This document shows, piece by piece, positions 10,905 through 21,275 of a DNA stretch of 64,000 nucleotides. The position numbers were made by a program, and so were the translations under genes. This stretch comes from Eutreptiella sp. 'Long Island Sound 2002' (Eukaryota > Euglenozoa > Euglenophyceae > Eutreptiales > Eutreptiaceae): NCBI GenBank assembly GCA_964036045.1, contig OZ038378.1:61987924-62051923 (forward strand), given 5' to 3'. The notes beneath the pieces are model-generated. The model worked only from the letters and a program-made list of their open reading frames with translations. It was not told where the DNA came from and did no database searches. Position 1 is the first letter of the stretch. Every line of letters begins with the position of its first letter.

Positions 10905-11742
10905 GCACGAAGTCGCCCCCCCTACCTTGGAGGTAGGGGGGGGGGTTGGGGGGGGGTAGGGGGGGTAGGGGGGGGTAGGGGGGGGAGGTAGGGGGGGGAG
11001 GTAGGGGGGGGGTAGGGGGGGGAGGTAGGGGGGGGGTCGAGAAGGTAGGTGGGGGGTATCGGGGGGGAATCGGTGCACACACAAGGCGGAACACACAAAA
11101 GGCGGCGTGTGGCCACCGCAGGAGTCTTGTTATTTAAGGGGCCACATGCAAGGCGGTGCACACAGAAGGCGGTGCACACACAAGGCGGAACACACAAAAG
11201 GCGGTCTGTGGCCACCGCAGGCGTCTTGTTATTTAAGGGGCCACAGGCAAGGCGGTACACACATAAGGCGGTGCACACACATGGCGGAACACACAAAAAG
11301 CGGAACACACAAAAGGCGGTGTGTAGCCACCGCAGGAGTCTTGTTATTTAAGGGGCCACAGGAAAGGCGGTACACACAGAAGGCGGTGCACACACAAGGC
11401 GGAACACACAAAAGGCGGTCTGTAGCCACCGCAGGAGTCTTGTTATTTAAGGGGCCACAGGCAAGGCGGTACACACAGAAGGCGGTGCACACACAACGCG
11501 GAACACACAAAAGGCGGCCTGTGGCCACCGCAGGAGTCATGTTATTCAAGGGGGGTGCGGGGGCTGGCCCCCGCGTCGAGCGAAGCGAGCCGTCTGTCGA
11601 GCGAAGCGAGCCGAAGGTAGGGGGGGGAGGTAGGGGGGGGGGGAGGTAGGGGGGGGAGGTAGGGGGGGGGTAGGGGGGGGTTGGGGGGGGGGTAGGGGGG
11701 GGGGTAGGTAGGGGGGGGAGGTAGGGGGGGGCGACTTCGTGC
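10905..11742. mobile_element. TIR-bounded insertion made of G-tracts and a 99-bp tandem array
   Basis: The left end GCACGAAGTCGCCCCCCC is repeated in reverse complement at the right end (11725-11742). The flanks ATATATC (left) and ATACTATC (right) may be a decayed 7-8 bp target-site duplication. The inside is GGTAGGGGGGG arrays on both sides of a tandem repeat, with no ORF of interest. It interrupts the upstream part of the helicase locus. This fits a non-autonomous DNA transposon (MITE-like). The superfamily is not assignable from these ends. Confidence 0.5.
11073..11550 (+). repeat. 99-bp tandem repeat, five units
   Basis: The landmark TATTTAAGGG recurs at 11131, 11230, 11345, 11444 and (as TATTCAAGGG) 11543, giving periods of 99, 115, 99 and 99. 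The 115 results from a 16-bp extra sub-repeat. Inside each unit a shorter ACACANAAGGCGG motif is itself repeated three or four times. Confidence 0.9.
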
Positions 11743-12154
11743 ATACTATCGGTGGTTATGGGGGTTGGTCTCCAAACCGCAAGAGCTCCGGCAGATCCCC
11801 CCAACCGCATTCCGGGAACGAAGGGCTGGAGGGGGCGGAAGAGGCCACGCTAAGGGGGCTAGACGACATGGCAAAGTGCAGCCCGCAGTGGGTGGGGGAT
11901 GAACACATGGGTGCTGGGGCAGGCCCAACTCAAATGTCTGGGTCAGAGACGCAACGGTCTAGACCCTAGACGCGCTTCCTCGCCTCAAGGGTGAAGGGTC
12001 GATAACAAAAGAGTGCCCTATGTGTAGAAGAGGCTCAGCGCACACTTGTCTCCTAGGCAATACACGCATTTCCCTTTGTGTCGAGAGAGACATGCACAAC
12101 AAGGAACAGATAAGCGTTGAGTGGACATAGGTACCAGGAGAATGTGACATGGGA
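11743..12154. other. Region upstream of helicase locus; no clear gene
   Basis: Minus-strand frames are Pro-rich (PPPTAGCTLPC) and could be more of the helicase N-terminal linker cut off by the 10905-11742 insertion, but there is no repeatable signature. Nothing else is seen. Confidence 0.25.
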
Positions 12155-12265
12155 CCCCTTCTCAGTAGTGGGCAGCATGTTCATCATTGAAGGGGTCTAT
12201 GGTCATAGGCGCCATGGCCTAGACCACGGACGTACTAAACACCTCAAGGGTGCTGTGCATGAACC
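12155..12265 (+). repeat. Double-hairpin repeat, copy 1
   Basis: Hairpin 1 is ACCCCTTCTCAGT...ATTGAAGGGGTC. Hairpin 2 is TGGTCATAGGCGCCATGGCC followed by TAGACCA. It continues with TACTAAACACCTCAAGGGTG. Two close copies lie at 13371 and 14275. Confidence 0.75.
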
Positions 12266-12356
12266 GCCAAATAAAATAAAATCAAGTGCGATAAAACCAA
12301 AACATACCATGAAATCACAACCACATTAAATCAATGGACCACCAGTACCCACATAG

Positions 12357-12710
12357 CAGAGCCCCTTCTCAGTTTTTTTTTTGGCTGACAGTGGGAATTC
12401 TGCATCACCCAACTCAAATGCAGTCCGCCACATTGGACAGTACTGCGCCCAGCAAGGCAGAATGAAAAAGAAACTTTGAAGCTGGAATCTGCGCAATGAC
12501 CCAGACAAGCTGTCAAGGTAGGGGCTGGCGTATGTTGTGCAGCACAAGGGTGCGGTAGGGCTGATTGCAGTGGTCTTTGGCAAGTTTGGCAAACATGCAG
12601 ATCCGTTGGAGTATGGGAAGATGCCTGGCTCCATCCAACAAAATAGGGCCTACAACAGTAGGCCCTGGACAGATTGTTCCCACATGGCTGACACATCATC
12701 GAAGGGGATG
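12357..12710 (+). repeat. Long inverted-motif segment (GCCCCTTCTCA ... TCGAAGGGGA)
   Basis: GCCCCTTCTCAG at 12361 pairs with CATCATCGAAGGGGATGCAT at about 12700. The same bounding motifs recur at 12846/13306 and 13986/14222, so the segments between them behave as related modules. No gene is seen inside. Confidence 0.5.
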
Positions 12711-12798
12711 CATACGTACATGGCACAATGCATGCTCCATCTAATAAAATAAAATCCATCAAATCCATCAAATCAAACAGAACCAAGACACAAAAGTA

Positions 12799-13299
12799 TT
12801 AGCAACGCACACCTCTGAGAATGGCAACCAGAACAGCCAAAGCAGAGCCCCTTCTCATAACATTGTTTTCGGTGGAAGCGTCAGCCTCCGGGCGCCATAC
12901 AACTATGGGGATGTTTGAAAAATGTCTTGGGGCACGCAGTTGCAGGGCACAGGGTCGGGCGCCCTGTCGCGCGCATGGTGGTGATGGTGGTGGTGCCATT
13001 GCCTTTGGCTTTGGCTTTGCACCATACTTGGCCGGGACAGGGGCTGCGCCTGGAGGCCTCTTTAGGGATGCTGCTGGTGCGAAGCCGGATCCCTTCCCCC
13101 CCCGGATGTGGAGTTGGATGGTACTAATTTTCCCATGCTTAGGCAAATGCTGTTTCATGCCCCACTTTCTCAACAGCTCTGCCGACCCAAACAGGGCCTG
13201 AGAAAAAAGGTCCCTGCGGGGGTCTGTGCCTCTGCTGTAGGGGAAGCACAGACACGATGTCGGCAAAGCATCCCCCTGCGTTTGCGCCCTTAGAAACAA
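12799..13299 (-). pseudogene. Fragment related to the helicase N-terminal linker
   Basis: The 166-codon minus frame contains KYGAKPKPKAMAPPPSP, nearly identical to KYGAKPKPKATAPPPSP in the helicase N-terminal region at about 10,000-9,950. Its DNA (GGTGGTGCCATTGCC, GCACCATACTTGG) matches there as well. It also encodes FGSAELLRKWGMKQHLPKHG, which I do not recognise. The fragment lies between repeat modules and is probably a displaced copy of part of the helicase locus. Confidence 0.45.
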
Positions 13300-13370
13300 A
13301 AAATCATCGAAGGGGATGCGTAACCTCGTTTGTCAAATAGCAAACATGGAAGCAAATACCAGGAAACCAG

Positions 13371-13490
13371 AACCCCTTCTCAGTTGTCGTCAGCACATTC
13401 CTCATCGAAGGGGTCTGTGGTCGTAGGCGCCGGGGCCTAGACCATGGACATACCAAACACCTCGATGGGTGTTTTTCAGGAACAAACAGC
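13371..13490 (+). repeat. Double-hairpin repeat, copy 2
   Basis: Same order as the copy at 12155: ACCCCTTCTCAGTTGTCGTC, then TCATCGAAGGGGTCTG, then GGTCGTAGGCGCCGGGGCC and TAGACCATGGACATAC, then CACCTCGATGGGTG. Confidence 0.75.
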
Positions 13491-14274
13491 ACACGTTCCA
13501 ATACACCTTCAAAAGAAATGCAATGCGACAAGTGGCACCAAAGTTGCAAATGTTCACGACTTACACCATAACACACCTCTGAGAATTGTAGTCTGTGGGT
13601 AATCTGTAGTCTTTGATTTTTTCCATGTTTTTCCACTACACACAGAGCCGATTAAAACATTGAACATCACAGACACACACCATGTGATGCTGACACTGAA
13701 AGAGGCAAGGCAGGCTGTTCCACTCCATTGCGCATGGGGTTGCGTGGCGGGTGTTTTCCCTACACTATGGATTTCTCTGCATGGTTTTCCAAACTTCCTC
13801 AAGAAACACCACGGCAAGACGGAGGACGACAAAACAGAGCACAGGGGTTTTAATGGTCGTCACCAGATCCTGCAATGAACAACAAAGCGTGAGCAGGGCA
13901 TAGTGCAGCACATTGCAATGAGCCTTCGGGGCTGCGACAGAGAGGCCGTTTAAAACAAGGAAGTCAAATTCGAAATCACTGCAAAGCCCCTTCTCAGATG
14001 TACGTTGCTTGGTTTTCAAAATGGTTGCTGGCCATTGGAGGACATGGTGCACATTCTGGTGGACATGGTACACTGACTGCTGGGGGCAGTCCCATTCCTC
14101 GGCCGCAAATCCGGAGGCTCCGTCCGCACAAAACAGGTGCTAGGAAACAGGTCCCTGCGGGGGGCGACACTGAAGACCCACGCGTGACGGAGCAGCACAT
14201 GTAAATTGTCATGCATCGTCATTGAAGGGGCTCACAGTAAGCAAATTGTAATTGGTTGCACGAGCAAACATGCG

Positions 14275-14390
14275 AGAACCCCTTCTCAGTTGTGATCAGC
14301 GCGTTCATCATTGAAGGGGTCTCTGGTCTAAAGCGCAAAGGCCTAGACCACAAACAATCAAAAACACCTCAAGGGTGCTGTACACAAACA
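14275..14390 (+). repeat. Double-hairpin repeat, copy 3
   Basis: Same order as at 12155 and 13371 (ACCCCTTCTCAGTTGTGATC, TCATTGAAGGGGTCTC, GGCCTAGACCACAAAC, CACCTCAAGGGTGCTGT). It directly abuts the right arm of the long inverted repeat. Confidence 0.75.
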
Positions 14391-14754
14391 ACTTGTCTGC
14401 TCAAACAACCAAAATCAGAATCAAATTGAAGTTGTCACATACATTGTCAACAACAGGTGTGCAATTGGTTTCCAAACGGGGGGGTTTGTTTTTTGTGTGG
14501 CACCTTTTTTCCTTGGGGGGGGGGGGGGGGGGAGTGGTTGGAAGCACCTGATAGTGGGGGGGGGATGGGGGGGTCACGGGGGGGGGGTTTTCCTGCGAAG
14601 AGTTTGGTGTGGACAAGGGCGGGGGGGGGGGGGGGGTTGATGTAGTGCATAATCAAGGGGTTGGGGGAGGGGGGTTCATGGTCTGGTAATGATGGTCCAT
14701 AAAAGTCTGATGTATGATGTCTGATAGCCGACTAGATCGCTATACACATAGCTG
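14385..14754 (-). repeat. Right arm of long inverted repeat (partner 1769-2153)
   Basis: This is the reverse-complement partner of 1769-2153, ending with TATACACATAGCTG (14741-14754), the exact inverse of CAGCTATGTGTATA at 1769-1782. It contains G tracts of 15-18 bases at 14515 and 14621. Confidence 0.8.
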
Positions 14755-15638
14755 GGGCGGGGGCCGTGCGACCTTCTTGCGGCAGCCATTGCGCCCATAT
14801 TTCTCTGTCGATGTTGGCACTTGGGCTTCGGCGCCCACGGTGGGGGAGGAAATTGGCACGGTGTTGTTGTAGTGCAAATTATAATTGGCGAGCGCGATGA
14901 AGGCAATGACTTGAGGAGCGTCCACAGGTAGTCCAACCGGAGCGGCTCCGCCATAGTGGATAAGCTGCGACCTATAGATGACCATATCCCCAACATGCAT
15001 GTCCATCGGGTACTCTCACCAGGGTTTGGGCACCCCCTCATGGGACAAGGGGAAATATCGACCACAACAGGCATCGACGAAAATATCCACGTTGCACGGC
15101 ACAAATACGGAGAGGATGTTGCCTCGAGTCTTGTGCGTCAAGGGGCGATCCCGGTGCCAATGTTGCCGCTTGTCATTGGTTGCGCCGATATAGCCGGCTC
15201 GGACAACCACAACATCCTCGAACTCCTTCACTTTTTGCAACTCCCACTGTACTTCCTTCGCATGGGCATCCAAGGCCGGAGGTCCATCCCCTCTTCACCC
15301 GGTAGTGGCAGTCCCAAGTGGCTGTAGTAGGCACTTCGGCCAGGGCTGTCTCCTTGACGGCCTGGAGCCGGCACATTGGGGTTGAAAAGGGACCCCCACT
15401 TGTGACCTGCAATTGTGATGCACTGGTCCAGGGTGGCATTGTGGACCGGGGAGTCGGCAAAGATACCACGATGGCGGCAAAGCCCAAAGTGGACGATGGC
15501 ATTGGGGTTCTCATGGGTGACCAACACACCATGCCTCACACGGGGTGCCACAACACCACACCCCCCCAAGAGGTACCATATGCGTACACGGTCCCTGGAC
15601 ACATGGAGCCGCCAAAGTGAGCAGTTCACTTTCCTCAC
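14740..15638 (-). pseudogene. 2-oxoglutarate/Fe(II)-dependent oxygenase-like protein, broken
   Basis: Three adjoining minus-strand blocks (15638-15228, 15273-15016, 15006-14740) read as one double-stranded beta-helix oxygenase. The HxD pair is in HWHRDRPLTHKTRG. The strand ILSVFVPCNVDIFVDACCG follows. The distal region is GDMVIYRSQLIHYGGAAP, with the second metal His in LIHYGG. The first and second blocks differ by a frameshift near 15,250. The second and third share a frame but are separated by TGA (15016-15018) in PW*EYPMDMHVGDM. An intron GTGAGAG...CTATAG of 48 nt would remove the stop but also the GD motif, so a CGA-to-TGA mutation is at least as likely. The gene ends inside the inverted-repeat arm. 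Substrate unknown; phytanoyl-CoA dioxygenase-like proteins are the nearest impression. Confidence 0.5.
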
Positions 15639-15854
15639 CTATGAAATTCTGTAATTGGAAGGAAGGAGATGGAGGCTATGGGCCGCAACAACACAACAAG
15701 AAGCAAGTATGACGCATCATTACAACGCAGGATTTTCGAACGAGGCAAGCACTAGGAAGACATGAGTGGAGGACAACATAGCGGGTGGGATTGTGACTTC
15801 TTTGTGAAAACCCATGTGATGGCCATGGGATAGGGGAGGTGCATGTGGTTGCAC

Positions 15855-15938
15855 AACTCCTTACAAATCCAAGCAATTACCCAACTCCTTAGAAATCCAA
15901 GCAATTACCCAACTCCTTAGAAATCCAAGAAATTACCC
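15855..15938 (+). repeat. 28-bp tandem repeat, three units
   Basis: AACTCCTTAGAAATCCAAGC plus AATTACCC is repeated three times with single-base changes. Confidence 0.9.
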
Positions 15939-16846
15939 ATACCCTTTTGGAAGCACTGCCCCCAAAATGTGGTCAAGGTGCTTGCAACCAATCATGAGAA
16001 GGGACGCTTCGGAAAATCGGAAGTTTTTTCTGACCAATTTCGGCACAGCGGCTTTCAAAATCCCCACGGATGCAAAAACATCCGAACTTTTGTCCGACAG
16101 CTTGTTCTTAGCACCGCTACCAACTGGTTGCTAATTTTCGGGCGGGGGAGGCCACGAAACTTGCTTTGCTTTTTATTTTAACCCTTACCTCAGTTTGAGT
16201 AGTGTGTGCTTTGCATGGGTGCGACATGTCATGCACATACCGGTAAAATTTTTGTGTAAAATTGACGGAATAATTGGGCATCATCCTAGTTGGATCCTGC
16301 CGCGCGGTTGCAGTTGTTTTGACCGGATCCCGCTAATCGCATCATAGCTTCATGTGGGGGTGTCAAATTTCAAAATCTATGTGGTGGTGTTTCGTTGTAA
16401 AATGTAGGCGGCCCAAAGTGCCCCTTGCTAGTAACGGTACGGCACAGTCCTCGTCCACCGTAAGACTTTTGAAAAATAAAAACCATGCTATGAAAACCGC
16501 AGGGGCCTGAAAAAAAAAATCAACATCGTGACTAGGACTTCGAAAAGCAGGCATGAAGTAGGGTGATAGTAGGATTGCATTTACAACAGGCAAGTCCTTT
16601 AATTGCAAAAGAGAAGATTGTTGAAAATGCCGTGCACAACGGGTGTTTCTGACTGAAAGCGGAAACAATCATGTTTTCGTATTGCGCAAGGGTTGTGTCT
16701 GAATGAAAGATGAAACAATCATGTTTTCTTGTTGATCATGGGAACTGTGCATCTAGCTTCGCTACACACCGGGTCAGGCAACGTACCTGTGCGAGGTCCT
16801 CGCTCACAATACTAACATGAGGTAGATGTGAACGAATTTCAGCGGA
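15939..16846. other. Gene-poor AT-richer stretch
   Basis: No convincing gene. A 28-bp segment ending AAACAATCATGTTTTC is duplicated 50 bp apart (16651-16678 and 16701-16728). Confidence 0.5.
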
Positions 16847-17451
16847 GTGAATATCTTGTGTAATCAAAATTCAGATAACACTAAGGTGCAACACAATGCA
16901 ACAGTTGAAACTATTTTTCTGCTCAAAAGCAGAAGAGCAGCAACAACTGAAGTGAAATCATGTACCATCATTCAAGGTAATTTGAAATCGGTGCACCCAA
17001 CAGGCGAAAAAACTCCCCTATATGACTCATCAACCCCTAAGAAGTCATCAAGTCGGATGAGGTATTTGCAAGAAAGTGTAGCAAATGGATCTTCAGAATA
17101 ATGAATGTATTTGTTTGTTCCATCGGCCCGGCACGAACAAAACCTGGTTTGATACACCTTATCATTTCGAAGTGCTTCATAGGCCAAAAATCGCCTATTC
17201 CAAATAATCTAATGTTAACATTGAACGGCAAGGGTCACGGTTATGTGTCATTAAGTCGTCAAATAGGCGAGTGGGCAAAAATTCACCAAAAAGAAAACAG
17301 TCAAAAATTAGCCGGTGTGACAAATCCCATGAGTGCATCCCAGCATGGTCATGCAAGCAAAAAAAAGACACTACTCATCTGCAGCCTGAGCTCAAGAGTC
17401 ACTTTTTGTGCCCCCAAGGATTCGGGTAAACTACCTCAGGGATTCCTATAA
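16847..17451 (+). other. Two small overlapping ORFs, doubtful
   Basis: ORFs 16847-17101 (84 aa) and 17101-17451 (116 aa) are Lys/Ser-rich and share TAATG at their junction. No domain is visible, and composition alone does not separate them from chance ORFs. I list them because they are the only candidates in this stretch. Confidence 0.15.
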
Positions 17452-17787
17452 TCGAGTAGGAACAAAAACGAACGCGGAAAGGACATGGACGAAGATGCGG
17501 GCATATATGTGGTTGGCTACAAGAAGGCATGCACAACGTCTTTTCTTGAGCAGGCTTTGGTAAGAGCGATCGTCATTTCTTGGTGTTTGCCTCAACCACC
17601 TCTACCCCCTATTCTCGCTTCTTCTTGTTAGCTGCCTCCTTTTTGCAAGCTTCCCTCTTTCCCGCGCCGTCCTTTTATCTTCCGTTTGTGCCGGATAAAA
17701 AGGTCAACGAGAAAAGAAGTCAAGGTGGCGAAAGGTAAAGTGAAACAAGAATACCCTGTTCTTTTCGGCTGCCCGCGCCGCCTTCTT

Positions 17788-19779
17788 CCCTTGGTACATG
17801 CTAGAACACCCAATCTTGTTCTAGCTTGCACTAGATCAATACTAGAATGATATAATATCTACCCAAACGTCCCATTTCTTCATTGTTCTGCCGTGCATGC
17901 TTGCTATTGTCCGTAGTTCATTGTTCCATGGTTCCCTGTCTCGCGCTTAGATATTAGACGTTTCTTTGCAATGAAACACCCCGCCACTTCCCCCCTTGCT
18001 CCCTCCTCAACCGGGAAGGATACTTCCCTGTTGTCTAAGGCACTAAGGGACTTGAGTGGGGCTTCAAACCTCAAGGATAAGCGGGTGGGCCTTTACTTGG
18101 CCAAGTGGGCGCTATCATGCCCCCTAGCACGGCGGCAGGTCAACAACGCCGTCCAATATGTGAACTCCGCCACTTCTACCCATACCACGGGTGAGGCATG
18201 CAAGGCCGCCGTTGAGGCATACGCTGCTTCCCTTCTCCCCCCGAGCGCCATGTGTGAACTAGTGGTCAACATCTCACGGTCAGTGTGCAGACATGTGTGG
18301 CCGACCCCCGCGGGGTGCGCGTGGAGTGGCGCGATGGTGGAGGCCGGACGCGCCTCGTGGGGGTCACCGAGTTGGGCCGGATGATGGGGACTGACCCCAA
18401 TTTGGCCCTCTGGGTGCTAGACGGTTTGGGTAGGTGGGAGGCGGACAGAGTTCCGGGGGGCATGGACCCGCAGCGCAAGGGTTGGGTGAGGGTGTAGAAC
18501 TGGGCGCGGGAGATGAGCAGCAGCAGCAGCAGCACCAACACCCGGGGGACGACATCCCCCCCAGGGCCCCCAAACCCCCCCCCCAAGATCCCCAAGAACA
18601 AACCCCGCTTCGAGAGTAGCGAGGAACACCCCCCCCAAAAGCCCAGCAAAGCAAGCCGAAGGCCAAGCCCAAGCCCAAGCCCAACGGCAGGGGCAAGGCC
18701 ACCCCCCCCCCCAAAACCCCAAGCCCCCCCCCTTGCAAGATAGGGGCCGGGACCCCTATGGGAATGTGCCGGGTGTGGAGGACACCCGGTATGTCCCTTG
18801 GGCGGAGGGGGGCAATGGCAGGACCGTCAGCCAAGTGACGGTGTTGGGGGATTGGGATGAGGAGTTGGACCCGGGGGAGTGGTGCGTGGTGTCGCAAGGG
18901 TCCAATGGGGAGGGGGGGGGGGGGAAGAAGGGGAAGAAGAGGAAGCAAGAGCAGGAGGGGGGCACCTTCCGGGTGGCGGGGGAGCTCCTCTTCCTCACCC
19001 GGGACAAGGCGGAGGCCAACCACCGGGAGGCCTTGGGGGAGGGAGACGACGGGGACGATGGGGATGACGGGGGAGACGAGGGTGGCGACAAGGGGGGGGG
19101 GGGTGGCAAGGGGGGTGAGGTGTGGGTGACAAGGGGGGTGAGAAGCAAGGGGACACGGGGGGCAAGAAGGGGGGTGCCGGGTGCAAGGATGAGCCCACGC
19201 AGGAGGGGTAAATTGCGTGTCACGACTCGCGAATGGGGGCTTGGGGGGGCAGGGGGGCTAATTGGGTTAATGGGGCGAATTGGGGTAACCCACCACCAAG
19301 TGACCCGGCGCCGGCCCGCCAAGTGACCTATGGGGTCCGCTAGGGGGCTAACCGGGCTAACCGGGCGAACCGGGGGGTTGGGGGGGGGGGGGACCCGGCG
19401 CTCCGTGAGTCGGGTCCAGCATCGGGACCCTGTGATTGGCCACGGCCATGGTAGTCGGGGCAGCTTCTCTTTGAGGAGTGGCGGAGCATTCATGTACATT
19501 GTGCTAGTGGCGTTCTAGCGAACCGTTCTAGTAGCGTTCTAGCGACGCTCAGCGGCGCTCGCTCCGCACAACGGAAATTGTTTGGACTCCAAAACGAGGT
19601 GAAAACAATGAAATTGTGAAAAAAAACCAATGGCCCCCCAGTACGGATAGGGGGGTTTAGGTTAGATACCTCAACTCGCCCCCCCCCCCTCCCCTCCCCT
19701 CCCCCTCTTTTTTTCATTCTAGCCGCTCTAGCGGCGTCTAGGCTACAACGCGATTGGGTCTTCTAGCGTGTACCAAGGG
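17788..19779. mobile_element. 2.0-kb element with ~38-bp terminal inverted repeats
   Basis: The left end CCCTTGGTACATGCTAGAAC continues ACCCAATCTTGTTCTAGC. The right end (19742-19779) is its reverse complement with about five mismatches. No clear target-site duplication is visible in the flanks. The interior carries a plus-strand gene related to the long gene at 22.5-26.8 kb but without its central part. The superfamily is not recognisable from the TIR. Confidence 0.6.
17971..19326 (+). pseudogene. Short relative of the 22.5-26.8 kb transposon gene
   Basis: Family and function are not known. The N-terminal block 17971-18280 (SLLSKALRDLSGASNLKDKR ... AAVEAYAASLLPPSAMCEL) aligns in pattern with the N-terminal block at 22.6 kb. 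After a frame change near 18280 comes VADPRGVRVEWRDG... LGRMMGTDPNLALWVLDGLG, which matches VADILVNVTHARP... LHRIVARDPPLGLVLLRGL at 25.8 kb. A Pro-rich linker (with CAG repeats at 18514) and a third block with VTVLGDWDEELDPGEW and a K/E/G-rich, then D/G-rich tail end the gene. The frame change lies at GTCAGTGTGCAG, which resembles a splice acceptor and may be the scar of the intron present in the long copy. Confidence 0.45.
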
Positions 19780-20160
19780 CTGGATTTGGTGTAGTTGCCT
19801 TCCGCCTTTTATTCGCCCTACTTCTTCTCCTTTGCCGCCAAAGTCCTTGGCGTCCTTCTCCTTTTCGGTTGCACCCGTCCTGGCTATCTCATTAGCTGCA
19901 ACCGCTACGTTTGCATCGGCGCGTACAACAAGGTTGGTAATGATGTAGAGATGCATACCTACATTTATGGAGGTTGGAAGCCGAGAGGAACATTCTATCC
20001 TTGGAATGGGACTCGTCCTCATCTTCCACGGGGGCACACATCATGTCCCATTGTGTCCCATTGCCCATCCTTTTGCACATGGGGCCCGAGTCGGTGGCAC
20101 ACCCTCTGTAAAAGAGTGTTTTTTTTTATCAAACATGGTACATGCGATGATGTGAGCTAA
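19780..20160. other. No confident gene
   Basis: Small ORFs on both strands lack domains. Nothing else is seen apart from a T-rich stretch at 20121. Confidence 0.4.
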
Positions 20161-21052
20161 GCCAAAACAACTACCACTGAGTCACGGCATAGGACACGAA
20201 TATCCGCCAACTTAAGCGCGTTACCAGACCGCACCACCACGTTGGACAAGTCCTTGGGTGGGTTTTCAAAGTGCAAGGCTGCAGTCTTGATGGCAGCATT
20301 CAATCTCACCACTTCCTCCGCAGTGTCCGACAGGTATGGCGCGCGTACCGCGCAATGCCACCCACCACCGCTGCCATCATCTCATGGGGTACGGACGCCC
20401 GCCTCAGGGTGTTCTTGCACCAGCCCACGAGAGGTTCAGCCCCTGAGAGCTTTGCAGCGGAGTGCATGTTTCTCCTTCATGGATGCCATTCCTTTCGAAT
20501 CCAGTCGGAGACCCAGGTACGGCCGATACTCTTGGCCAACAGACGGACCCACGGAGTTGCCGCGTTGTTAGGGCTGAGGTGCACCATGATCGAGGGGATG
20601 TGAGCGACGGTGGCATACGCACACTTGCGACTGTTGAGGGACATGCCCATGTGTGCCAAGTACCGCGCAATTGCCGCGGCGTACTCAAAGAACTGCGGTA
20701 AAGAGTGCGCTATCAGCAAGGGGTCATCACAATGAGCTTGTACCACGGGGGCATCCCCTTGGGCTTTGCGGGCAAGGCTCCGCAAGAGGGGCTCCGGGAG
20801 GAGGAGGTAGAGTACGGCACTTTTCGCGCTGCCTTGTCTCTGGCCTCGATGGAGGCGGATGCTCTGAGTGGGGCCATGCGCGGTGACTATGCGCAGTGTG
20901 GAGCCGCGGCCAAGGGTATGGAAGAGCTTTATGGGCGTCACGACCCCCGATGGTGGCATGTGCCATACTCGTTGCCGGGAACGTGAAGATTCGCAACGTT
21001 GTAGGGAAAATAACGGGTATATGGAGACAAGAGGGTAGCCAGAAAGAGGCAC
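20161..21052 (-). pseudogene. Non-LTR retrotransposon reverse transcriptase remnant
   Basis: Minus-strand frame 21052-20477 contains GQRQGSAKSAVLYLLLPEPL, the RT motif-4 equivalent of GVRQGxPLSPxLFN. It is followed by AHCDDPLLIAHSLPQF, the catalytic motif-5 box (usually YADD, here HCDD), and by ARYLAHMGMSLNSRKC (motif-6-like). A frameshift near 20530 moves the continuation (YLGLRLDSKGMASMKEKHAL) to another frame, which soon hits a TGA. A further frame at 20345-20161 carries the thumb-like region (DTAEEVVRLNAAIKTAALHF). No endonuclease or poly(A) tail was found. YADD changed to HCDD keeps both Asp residues, but the frame breaks make it a dead copy. Confidence 0.65.
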
Positions 21053-21275
21053 ATTTTCGCCTCAAGATGATGCAACATACCGCAGCTCGGTCACCTCCAC
21101 ATAGTTTTGAGGGTGCAAAAGTGCCCTTTCCGGGGTAACTTACTAATGGGTGGTTGGGGGGCACCACCAACACCCCCTTTTTAATAACAAAATCTTGGGA
21201 ATGTGCACAGAGCCAAAAAAAATTTTAAGCTTCACGGCATTGCTGCGAAGAATCATATTTCCGACTCCAACTGGC

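Noticed and set aside
10613-11096. Gly-rich plus-strand ORFs opposite the helicase N-terminus and G arrays
   Set aside because: They are antisense shadows of Pro-rich coding and of simple repeats.
11073-11550. 99-bp array as a CRISPR
   Set aside because: Units are contiguous with internal sub-repeats, with no unique spacers between constant short repeats, and the context is eukaryotic.
18434-19499. Pro-rich minus-strand ORFs opposite the 18-19 kb gene
   Set aside because: Antisense shadows of G-rich low-complexity plus-strand coding; the plus strand aligns with the 25.8-26.6 kb exon.
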